In this document: positions 57,267-64,000 of the stretch, piece after piece
Numbering within the stretch: the first letter of the stretch is position 1
Layout of the letters: every line of letters begins with the position of its first letter
NCBI RefSeq assembly: GCF_003855255.1
Contig: NZ_CP034072.1
Span: forward strand, 1,488,001-1,552,000
DNA length: 64,000 nt
Direction of reading: 5' to 3'
Source of the DNA: Mycolicibacterium nivoides
GTDB taxonomy: Bacteria; Actinomycetota; Actinomycetes; Mycobacteriales; Mycobacteriaceae
Program-made: the position numbers and the translations under genes
Notes under the pieces: generated by a model
What the model was told of the DNA's origin: nothing
What the model saw: only the letters and a program-made list of their open reading frames with translations
Databases searched by the model: none

Positions 57267-58121
57267 GTGGTCGGAGACAGACAAGGCGACGGAGAGCGGC
57301 GCCCGCGGCGTGCATCCAACGACCGCACATCGAGCAACAATTCGGGTCCTCGGCGGCACTACGACCAGCGTGGGCGGGATCAACGTGCCGGCGCGCCCCG
57401 GACATCCGGGCCGGGCCGGGCGCGTGCGGCGCAGCCGGCCGCTGACGGCGATCCCAGGCACGAGGGCCCGCGATTGCCGGCCGACGTGGAGGCCAAAGAA
57501 CTGGCTCCCGATGTGCGTCGGGAACTGGTCACTCTGGACAAGACGACCGCCGATTTCGTCGCCCGTCATCTCGTGATGGCCGGCAAGTTGCTCGACGAAG
57601 ATCCCGATGCCGCACTCGCCCACGCCCGTGCCGCCCGTAACCGGGCCGGCCGGATCGCAGTGGTGCGTGAGGCTGTCGGCATCGCGGCCTACCACAGCGG
57701 TGACTGGGCACAGGCTCTCGCCGAATTGCGTGCTGCGCGGCGTATGGGCAGCAAGTCCGCGCTGCTGCCGATGATCGCCGATTGCGAACGCGGTGTGGGA
57801 CGGCCCGAGCGGGCATTGGAACTGGCTCGCAGCGACGAGGCAACCGCGCTCACCGGTGAGGATGCCGACGAGCTGCGCATCGTCACAGCCGGCGCGCGTT
57901 CGGATCTAGGGCAGTTCGAGCAGGCGTTGGCGATCCTGTCCACACCGCAGCTCGACCCGACCAAGGTGGGCCAGACGGCGGCTCGGCTGTTCTACGTATA
58001 CGCCGACACTCTGCTGGCGCTGGGACGCACCGAGGAGGCCCTGCAGTGGTTCCTCCATGCCGAGCAGGCCGATATCGACGGCATCACCGACGCGGAAGAC
58101 CGGATCACGGAGCTGTCCTGA
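57267..58121 (+). CDS. TPR-like hypothetical protein (Rv1691-like)
   Basis: The 284-residue cytosolic protein has a disordered, Arg/Gly/Pro-rich N-terminus of about 75 residues, then helical repeats of TPR type (KLLDEDPDAALAHARAARNR, YHSGDWAQALAELRAARRMG, FEQALAILSTPQLDP, LGRTEEALQWFLHAEQAD). It corresponds in position to Rv1691. GTG 57267 is preceded by AGAAAGG five bases upstream. It is the first gene of the operon continuing with the phosphatase, tlyA, nadK and recN. Confidence 0.82.
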   Translation: MVGDRQGDGERRPRRASNDRTSSNNSGPRRHYDQRGRDQRAGAPRTSGPGRARAAQPAADGDPRHEGPRLPADVEAKELAPDVRRELVTLDKTTADFVARHLVMAGKLLDEDPDAALAHARAARNRAGRIAVVREAVGIAAYHSGDWAQALAELRAARRMGSKSALLPMIADCERGVGRPERALELARSDEATALTGEDADELRIVTAGARSDLGQFEQALAILSTPQLDPTKVGQTAARLFYVYADTLLALGRTEEALQWFLHAEQADIDGITDAEDRITELS

Positions 58122-58122
58122 C

Positions 58123-59139
58123 GTGACCACGCTTGCACGGCAACATGATTGCCTGCTGCTCGATCTCGACGGCACGGTGTTTCGTGGCCACGAGCCCACC
58201 TCAGGTGCGGTTCAGAGCCTGGCCGGCGTGGCCGCCCGGGTGCTGTATGTCACCAACAACGCATCACGGGCTCCCGAGCAGGTTGCCGAGCACTTGCGTG
58301 ACCTCGGATTCGCAGCCGCTTCCGACGATGTGGTGACCAGCGCGCAGAGCGCGGCACACCTGTTGGCCGCCCATGTGCCGCCGGACTCCGCGGTTCTCGT
58401 CGTCGGGACGGATGCACTGGCCGGTGAGGTGTCCAATGTCGGGCTTCGCCCGGTTCGCACGTTCAACGAGGGTCCGGTCGCGGTGGTGCAGGGGCACTCG
58501 CCGAACACCGCGTGGCCGGACCTGGCCGAGGCCGCGCTGGCCATCCGCGCCGGAGCGCTGTGGGTGGCCGCCAACGTGGATCTGACGCTTCCTTCGGAAC
58601 GCGGGTTGCTGCCGGGCAACGGTTCGATGGTGGCCGCGTTGCAGGTGGCCACCCAGCAGAATCCGCTGGTGGCCGGCAAACCCCAGCCGACACTGATGAA
58701 CGACGCGTTGAGCCGCGGGACCTTCGCGACCCCGCTCGTGGTGGGGGATCGGCTCGACACCGACATCGCCGGGGCCGTCGCTGCCGGGCTGCCGAGCCTG
58801 ATGGTGCTCACCGGCGTCAGCACCGCGAGCGATGCGGTACATGCCGCACCCGCGGAGCGTCCCGGATATCTCGCCGCGGATCTGCGGGGATTGCACGCCG
58901 ACGCCGATGCGCTCCGCATCGGGCCCGACCCGGCCTGGCGGATCGACATCGACACCGACACGGTCACCGTGTACGCCACCGGGCAGGATCCCCAGGACGA
59001 ATTGTCTGTGGTGCGGGCGACCGCGCACGCGGTGTGGGGCGCCGACCAGGGGCAGGCCGCTGTGACGGTCTCCGCCGGCGACGACACAGCGCGCCAGGCG
59101 CTGCAACGTTGGTCGTTGCTGTCGGCACCCATCGACTAG
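58123..59139 (+). CDS. HAD-family glycerol-3-phosphate phosphatase (Rv1692-like)
   Basis: The 338-residue HAD phosphatase of the NagD/PGP type has motif I LLLDLDGTVFRG, motif II YVTNNASR, Lys in VAGKPQPTL and motif IV VVGDRLDTDIAGA, followed by a C-terminal small domain. The M. tuberculosis orthologue Rv1692 is known as D-glycerol-3-phosphate phosphatase, acting in recycling of glycerophospholipid head groups. GTG 58123 lies just after the stop of the TPR gene; the in-frame extension upstream overlaps that gene and is rejected. Confidence 0.92.
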   Translation: MTTLARQHDCLLLDLDGTVFRGHEPTSGAVQSLAGVAARVLYVTNNASRAPEQVAEHLRDLGFAAASDDVVTSAQSAAHLLAAHVPPDSAVLVVGTDALAGEVSNVGLRPVRTFNEGPVAVVQGHSPNTAWPDLAEAALAIRAGALWVAANVDLTLPSERGLLPGNGSMVAALQVATQQNPLVAGKPQPTLMNDALSRGTFATPLVVGDRLDTDIAGAVAAGLPSLMVLTGVSTASDAVHAAPAERPGYLAADLRGLHADADALRIGPDPAWRIDIDTDTVTVYATGQDPQDELSVVRATAHAVWGADQGQAAVTVSAGDDTARQALQRWSLLSAPID

Positions 59140-59152
59140 CGTGAGTGTCGCT

Positions 59153-59359
59153 ATGACTACCGATCCAGACCAGCTGCGTGCGCAGGTCGCCGCGGTGCTG
59201 GCAGATGTGCCGGATCCGGCGGTGGACCCGTCCGCACTCGAGGGCATGGACATCGACGTGGTGGCTGCCCGGCTCGAGCAGGCCCATGATCTGCTCCTGC
59301 AGGCGCTCGAATCCGTCGACAGGGGGCAACCGGGCGGATCGCAGGCGACCGAAAGGTGA
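59153..59359 (+). CDS. Small conserved helical protein (Rv1693-like)
   Basis: The 68-residue acidic protein (DPDQLRAQVAAVLADVPDP, then MDIDVVAARLEQAHDLLLQALESVD) is two short helical segments. It sits between the phosphatase and tlyA as in M. tuberculosis. ATG 59153 is used; GTG 59141, two bases after the preceding stop, is possible. No function is known. Confidence 0.75.
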   Translation: MTTDPDQLRAQVAAVLADVPDPAVDPSALEGMDIDVVAARLEQAHDLLLQALESVDRGQPGGSQATER

Positions 59360-59365
59360 GCGCCT

Positions 59366-60175
59366 GTGGCGCGGCGCGCTCGCGTTGATGCCGAGCTGGT
59401 GCGGCGGGGCCTGGCCCGGTCGCGTCAGCAGGCAGCCGAGCTGATCGAGGCCGGCCGCGTCCGGATCGACGGTATGCCCGCGGCAAAACCGGCGACCGCC
59501 GTCGCACCGGACACCAACATCACCGTGATCGCCTCCGAGGAGCGCACCTGGGTCTCGCGGGGCGCGCACAAGCTGATCGGTGCACTCGACGCGTTCGAGG
59601 TCGTCGTCGAGGGCCGCCGCTGCCTCGACGCCGGCGCCTCGACCGGGGGTTTCACCGAGGTACTGCTGGACCGCGGTGCCGCCGAGGTGGTGGCCGCCGA
59701 CGTGGGTTACGGCCAGCTGGCCTGGCCACTGAGATCCGACGACCGGGTACACGTGCTGGAACGCACGAATGTGCGGGAGTTGACCCCCGAGGCGATCGGC
59801 GGGCCGGTGCAGTTGATCGTGGCCGACCTCTCGTTTATTTCGCTGGCCACGGTTCTTCCGGCGCTGACGGCCTGCGCGGCCCCCGACGCCGATATCGTTC
59901 CGATGGTGAAACCGCAGTTCGAGGTCGGCAAGGACCGGGTGGGTGCGGGCGGCGTGGTGTCAGATCCCGAGTTGCGCATCGACGCGGTGTGCACGGTCGC
60001 CCGCAAGGCGGCCACATTGCAGTGGCATGCTGTCGATGTGACGGCCAGCCCGCTCCCCGGACCATCGGGCAATGTCGAGTATTTCCTGCACCTGCGTGCC
60101 CAGAGCGACCGTCCGCTGGATGGCGAGTCGCTGGAGCAGGCAGTGCGGCGGGCCGTCGAGGAGGGGCCGCAATGA
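59366..60175 (+). CDS. tlyA: TlyA rRNA 2'-O-methyltransferase
   Basis: The 269-residue enzyme has an N-terminal S4 RNA-binding domain (residues 1-60, [22 protein letters not shown]) and a Rossmann methyltransferase domain with [16 protein letters not shown] as SAM site. The Asp of ADLSFISL and the Lys of VKPQFEVGK belong to the catalytic set. It methylates 16S and 23S rRNA in mycobacteria, and its loss gives capreomycin resistance. GTG 59366 follows GAAAGGTGAG. Confidence 0.96.
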   Translation: MARRARVDAELVRRGLARSRQQAAELIEAGRVRIDGMPAAKPATAVAPDTNITVIASEERTWVSRGAHKLIGALDAFEVVVEGRRCLDAGASTGGFTEVLLDRGAAEVVAADVGYGQLAWPLRSDDRVHVLERTNVRELTPEAIGGPVQLIVADLSFISLATVLPALTACAAPDADIVPMVKPQFEVGKDRVGAGGVVSDPELRIDAVCTVARKAATLQWHAVDVTASPLPGPSGNVEYFLHLRAQSDRPLDGESLEQAVRRAVEEGPQ

Positions 60176-61095
60176 CGGCTGAACGCACGATTCTGCTGGT
60201 GGTGCACACCGGCAGGGACGAGGCGACCGAAGTTGCCCGTCGAGTGGAAAAGGTGCTCGGCGACAACGGCATTGGTCTGAAGGTTCTCTCGGCGGAAGCC
60301 GTGGACCGCGGCCCGCTGCATCTGGCGCCGGATGACATGCGCGCCCTCGGCGTCGACATCGAGGTCGTCGACGCCGACGAGCGAGCGGCCGAAGGTTGTG
60401 AGCTCGTGCTGGTGCTCGGCGGTGACGGCACGTTCCTGCGTGCCGCGGAGCTCGCGCGAAATGTCGAGATCCCGGTGCTGGGAGTCAATCTGGGCCGGAT
60501 CGGATTCCTCGCCGAAGCCGAGGCCGAGGCGATCGACCATGTGCTCGAGCGCGTCATCGAGCGCGACTACCGCGTCGAGGAGCGGATGACCCTCGACATC
60601 GCGGTGCGGGTGGGGACCGATGTGGTGAACCGCGGTTGGGCACTCAACGAGGCCAGCCTGGAGAAGGGTCCCCGGCTCGGAGTGCTCGGCGTTGTGTTGG
60701 AGGTGGACGGCCGCCCGGTCTCGTCGTTCGGCTGCGACGGGGTATTGGTGTCGACCCCGACGGGATCCACGGCCTACGCGTTCTCGGCGGGCGGCCCGGT
60801 GCTGTGGCCGGACCTGGAGGCGATTCTGGTGGTACCCAACAATGCTCACGCATTGTTCGCCCGTCCGATGGTGACCAGCCCGTTGGCCAGTATCGCGATC
60901 GAGATCGAGGCAAGCGGCAACGATGCCCTGGTGTTCTGCGACGGTCGCCGCGAGATGGTGGTGCCTGCAGGTGGCCGCCTCGAGGTGACGCGGTGCGGTA
61001 CGCCGCTGAAATGGGTGCGGCTGGACTCGGCACCGTTCACTGATCGCCTGGTGCGCAAGTTCCGGTTGCCTGTCACCGGATGGCGGGGACAGTAG
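60172..61095 (+). CDS. nadK: NAD kinase
   Basis: The 307-residue enzyme phosphorylates NAD to NADP using ATP or polyphosphate. [14 protein letters not shown] and the [16 protein letters not shown] block with the NAD-binding and metal-coordinating residues are present. ATG 60172 overlaps the tlyA stop. It is followed by recN after six bases, the common actinobacterial tlyA-nadK-recN order. Confidence 0.97.
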   Translation: MTAERTILLVVHTGRDEATEVARRVEKVLGDNGIGLKVLSAEAVDRGPLHLAPDDMRALGVDIEVVDADERAAEGCELVLVLGGDGTFLRAAELARNVEIPVLGVNLGRIGFLAEAEAEAIDHVLERVIERDYRVEERMTLDIAVRVGTDVVNRGWALNEASLEKGPRLGVLGVVLEVDGRPVSSFGCDGVLVSTPTGSTAYAFSAGGPVLWPDLEAILVVPNNAHALFARPMVTSPLASIAIEIEASGNDALVFCDGRREMVVPAGGRLEVTRCGTPLKWVRLDSAPFTDRLVRKFRLPVTGWRGQ

Positions 61096-61101
61096 ATACC
61101 T

Positions 61102-62865
61102 GTGCTGTCGGAGATTCGTATCGAGTCGTTGGGCGCGATCAGTGCTGCCACCGCGGAGTTCGACCGCGGGTTGACGGTGCTGACCGGTGAAACCGGTACC
61201 GGTAAGACGATGGTGGTGACCAGCCTGCACCTGCTCGGTGGGGCGCGGGCGGACGCGACGAGGGTGCGTTCTGGCTCTGACCGTGCTGTGGTGGAAGGCC
61301 GGTTCAGCACAATCGAACTCGGTGAGGACGTGACCGGACGGGTCGAGGAGATCCTGGATTCCTCCGGCGCCGAGCGTGATGACGACGGCAGTGTGATCGC
61401 GGCCCGCTCCGTCAGCCGGGCCGGACCGTCGCGGGCGTTTCTGGGTGGGCGCAGTGTGCCGGCCAAGTCGCTGAGCAGCTTCACCGCCCAGGTGCTGACA
61501 TTGCATGGCCAGAACGACCAGCTGCGGTTGATGCGGCCTGACGAGCAGCGGGCGGCACTGGACCGGTTCGCCGACGTCGACAAGCCGCTGGCCCGCTACC
61601 GGAGTGTGCGCGACGAATGGCTGACGGCGCGTCGTGACCTGGCGGACCGCCGCCGGCGGGCCCGGGAACTGGCCCAGGAGGCCGACCGGCTCAGCTTCGG
61701 AATCCACGAGATCGATGCGGTCGCACCGGAACCCGGTGAGGACGAGGCGATCGTCGCCGACATCCGTCGGCTGTCGGAACTCGACGCCCTGCGTGAAGCT
61801 GCGCAGACCGCCCGCTTCGCATTGGCCGGCGAGCTCGACGAGCCGACGCCGGAGTCCACATCGGCGGCCGACGGTGTGGGCCGCGCGCAGGCGGCGCTGG
61901 AGTCCACCGACGACTCGGCGCTGCAGGCACTGGGCGGCCGCCTGGCCGAGGCGATGGCGGTGATCGGTGACGTGTCCGGCGAACTCGGAGACTATCTGTC
62001 CGAATTGCCGAGCGATGCCAGCACTTTGGAGACCAAACTGGCGCGGCAGGCCGAGCTGAGGACACTCACCCGCAAGTACGCCGCCGACATCGACGGGGTG
62101 CTGGCGTGGTCCCGCGATGCCGCCGAACGGTTGGCGCAGCTCGACGTGTCCGAGGAGAGCCTGGCTGCCCTGGACCGCAAGGTCGCCGAGCTCGAGGCTC
62201 AACTGGTCGCGGCGGCAAGCGAACTCACCAAGGTCCGGTCCAAGGCGGCCAAGGGTCTGGCCAAGGCGGTGACCACCGAACTGGCCGGGCTGGCCATGAC
62301 GAATGCGGTGTTCACCATCGGGGTCGGTCCGATGCCGGCGCGGGCCGATGATTCCGCGCCGGTGACCATGCCCGACGGCGAGGTGCTGCATGCCGGTCAT
62401 GACGGTGTGGACGCGGTCGAGTTCGGCTTCACCGCGCACCGCGGTGCGGATGTGCTGCCGCTGGCCAAGAGTGCCTCCGGCGGTGAACTGTCCCGCGTGA
62501 TGCTGGCCCTCGAGGTGGTTCTGTCGGCATCGACGGCGGGCACGACGATGGTGTTCGACGAGGTCGACGCCGGGGTCGGCGGCCGGGCCGCGGTGCAGAT
62601 CGGGCGTCGTCTGGCCCGGCTGGCGCGAACTCATCAGGTCATCGTGGTGACCCACCTGCCTCAGGTCGCGGCCTTCGCCGACGCGCACCTCGTGGTCGAC
62701 AGCGGGAATGGCCGGGCCAAGTCCAGCGGCGTGCGCCGCATCGACGACGAGGACCGGGTCGCCGAGTTGGCCCGGATGCTGGCCGGATTGGGGGAGTCCG
62801 ACAGCGGCCGGGCCCACGCCAGGGAGCTGCTCGAGGCCGCACAGCAGGAGCGCAGCGCGCCGTAG
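61102..62865 (+). CDS. recN: DNA repair protein RecN
   Basis: The 587-residue SMC-like ATPase acts in double-strand-break repair and holds DNA ends together. Walker A GETGTGKTMV is at residues 28-37, then two coiled-coil arms with many Arg/Glu heptads (about 160-370), then the signature SASGGELSRVMLALE and Walker B VFDEVDAGVGG. GTG 61102 starts at the conserved MLSEIRIESLGAI. No LexA box is visible; it seems transcribed with nadK. Confidence 0.97.
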   Translation: MLSEIRIESLGAISAATAEFDRGLTVLTGETGTGKTMVVTSLHLLGGARADATRVRSGSDRAVVEGRFSTIELGEDVTGRVEEILDSSGAERDDDGSVIAARSVSRAGPSRAFLGGRSVPAKSLSSFTAQVLTLHGQNDQLRLMRPDEQRAALDRFADVDKPLARYRSVRDEWLTARRDLADRRRRARELAQEADRLSFGIHEIDAVAPEPGEDEAIVADIRRLSELDALREAAQTARFALAGELDEPTPESTSAADGVGRAQAALESTDDSALQALGGRLAEAMAVIGDVSGELGDYLSELPSDASTLETKLARQAELRTLTRKYAADIDGVLAWSRDAAERLAQLDVSEESLAALDRKVAELEAQLVAAASELTKVRSKAAKGLAKAVTTELAGLAMTNAVFTIGVGPMPARADDSAPVTMPDGEVLHAGHDGVDAVEFGFTAHRGADVLPLAKSASGGELSRVMLALEVVLSASTAGTTMVFDEVDAGVGGRAAVQIGRRLARLARTHQVIVVTHLPQVAAFADAHLVVDSGNGRAKSSGVRRIDDEDRVAELARMLAGLGESDSGRAHARELLEAAQQERSAP

Positions 62866-62952
62866 GCCGGACTTCAGGTGGTGTCGCGATGAGTTCGCGC
62901 CAGGTTGCCGGTCGGTACGCGAAGACCCGCAATCACAACCGAAGGAGCACCC

Positions 62953-63162
62953 ATGGCGGAATCCGTGAAGGGGCCGGCGAGCTACTTCCCGTCGATCGAG
63001 AAGAAATACGGGCGGCCGATCGCCGAGTGGCTGGAGCTGATTCGTTCGTCGCCGTTGACCAAGCACATGGAGTTGGTCGGTTGGCTCAAATCCGAGCACG
63101 GCCTCGGGCACGGGCACGCCAACGCGCTGGTCGCCCACACTCTCGCCGAGGCGCGCGCCTAG
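62953..63162 (+). CDS. DUF4287 domain protein
   Basis: The 69-residue protein is a single DUF4287 domain: SYFPSIEKKYGRPIAEWLEL followed by KHMELVGWLKSEHGLGHGHANALVAH. The function of this family is unknown. ATG 62953 is preceded by AAGGAG (62942-62947), which rules out the longer version from 62905. It ends tail to tail with the flavin-binding protein gene. Confidence 0.9.
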   Translation: MAESVKGPASYFPSIEKKYGRPIAEWLELIRSSPLTKHMELVGWLKSEHGLGHGHANALVAHTLAEARA

Positions 63163-63989
63163 CCCTGATCGCCGGTCGGGCCCGGGTTGGCCGGCGACAG
63201 CTCGGCGGAGCTCCATCGCAGTGGGCTGACGTGGGTCAGCTCCACCACCTCGCCGATCGTGAAGTCGACAGCGCACTGCGTGCCGGCACCGGAATCGGCT
63301 TCATCCCAGTTGATTTCAGCGGTTCCGGTGAGCTGGATCGTCGATCCGGAAGACCAATCGACCACCAACAACCCGCACCGCGGGTTGGCCTCGATGTTGC
63401 CCAGGGTCATGAACATCGAGTTCCCGCGGTAGTCCGGCCACCGCAGCTGCCGGGGTGAGAGCACCTGCAGGAACCCGGGATTGCCGCCGCGGTGGGACGC
63501 GTCGGCATTACCCGCCGTATCCGCCGACCCGATGAAGAAGGCGTCGGCACTGGCGATGAGCGCTTGCTGTCGATCGGTCAGTGACTCGCCACGCTGCACG
63601 TCGGGCAGCCCCACGGCGGACCGCACCTCGGCGATGTGCCTGCGAGAGATGTACTTCGGGCAGTTCGAATACACCTGATCGGTGTGGATGCGCAGGCCTG
63701 TCCCTGCCGGCTCGGCCGAGCCGTTGACCCGCATCCGGCGCCGGGTCTGCGGCTCGATGGCGATCATCCCGATCTGCTGCCCGCTGCGCAGCACATCGCC
63801 GACCGGATCGCCCGGTGCAGGCAGCGCGTCGAGCAGGATCGTGCGCGGATCGTCGGCGTGGACGAATCCGGGTGGGCCGGCGATCAAGCTGGTCCACACC
63901 CGGCCGTCGTCGTCGGCCGCGGCGATCACGATCATCGGCTGTTCGGCGAGGAACTCAGCGGCGGCCGCGGGAACTTCGGTGCGGATCAT
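63159..63989 (-). CDS. Pyridoxamine 5'-phosphate oxidase family (flavin split-barrel) protein
   Basis: The 276-residue protein has the split-barrel pattern of FMN- or F420-binding oxidoreductases twice: an N-terminal half (AAAEFLAEQPMIVIAAADD, VWTSLIAGPPGF) and a C-terminal half (IASADAFFIGSA, RGNSMFMTLGNIEANPRCGLLVVD, STIQLTGTAEI). The long-form PNPOx-like proteins of this type have unknown substrates in mycobacteria. ATG 63989 is 11 bases from the window end, so a longer N-terminus cannot be excluded. Confidence 0.82.
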   Translation of the reverse strand: MIRTEVPAAAAEFLAEQPMIVIAAADDDGRVWTSLIAGPPGFVHADDPRTILLDALPAPGDPVGDVLRSGQQIGMIAIEPQTRRRMRVNGSAEPAGTGLRIHTDQVYSNCPKYISRRHIAEVRSAVGLPDVQRGESLTDRQQALIASADAFFIGSADTAGNADASHRGGNPGFLQVLSPRQLRWPDYRGNSMFMTLGNIEANPRCGLLVVDWSSGSTIQLTGTAEINWDEADSGAGTQCAVDFTIGEVVELTHVSPLRWSSAELSPANPGPTGDQG

Positions 63990-64000
63990 GCGGCCGACGC

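Noticed and set aside
59707..63276. 1189-codon minus-strand ORF opposite tlyA, nadK and recN
   Set aside because: It runs antisense to three unmistakable genes; composition is typical of third-position G+C shadows and no domain is recognisable.

Overview
The window is a stretch of chromosome from a mycobacterium, most likely a rapid grower of the Mycolicibacterium type. The DNA is G+C-rich throughout. From memory, the gene order follows Mycobacterium tuberculosis Rv1635c to Rv1696 almost step by step: GT-C mannosyltransferase, universal stress protein, metallo-hydrolase, uvrA, an Rv1639c-like membrane esterase, lysX, infC-rpmI-rplT-tsnR, the Rv1647-like cyclase, pheS-pheT, argCJBDFRGH, the Rv1667c/Rv1668c ABC-F gene, Rv1683-1688, tyrS, Rv1691-1693, tlyA, nadK and recN. 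Accessory genes are inserted into this conserved frame.

Layout. 1-9733: cell-envelope glycosyltransferase (cut by the window edge), stress protein, hydrolase, uvrA behind a DNA-damage type promoter, an ABC-F ATPase and three genes of uncertain role. 9821-10380: an LpqH-like lipoprotein ending in a strong terminator. 10381-16291: an accessory island with a TPR protein translationally coupled to a CHAT (caspase-like) protease, a small membrane protein on the other strand, and two coupled unknown proteins. 16295-21457: esterase, lysX, DUF1844. 21464-23739: translation operon with a structured leader, an AUC-initiated infC and a CTG-initiated tsnR. 23859-31256: two divergent operons around an IclR-type control region, together encoding importer, deacylase, PLP ammonia-lyase, kinase, aldolase and RidA. 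This reads as a complete route from (N-acyl) amino sugar acid to pyruvate plus glyceraldehyde 3-phosphate. 31253-34648: acyl-CoA dehydrogenase, DUF2236 oxygenase, adenylate cyclase.

34741-46901: pheST, then the whole arginine pathway, mostly as stop/start-overlapping genes from a leaderless promoter carrying ARG-box palindromes. 46898-56808: Uup-like ABC-F, a lipase/acyl-CoA synthetase fusion, a secreted protein, a Trm112-like protein, a drug-efflux type ABC exporter with its TetR regulator and tandem operators, a 3-methyladenine glycosylase and tyrS. 56862-57138: a bona fide rRNA-operon promoter and boxA leader followed directly by a terminator, with no rRNA genes. Rapid growers carry rrnB at exactly this place, so this looks like the scar of a lost rrnB operon. 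57267-64000: TPR protein, glycerol-3-phosphate phosphatase, tlyA, nadK, recN, a DUF4287 protein and a flavin-binding split-barrel protein.

Many genes start on GTG or ATG exactly where transcription should begin, 7 nt after a TANNNT-type -10 box. Leaderless expression is therefore common here. No tRNA gene, CRISPR array, insertion sequence or prophage was seen.
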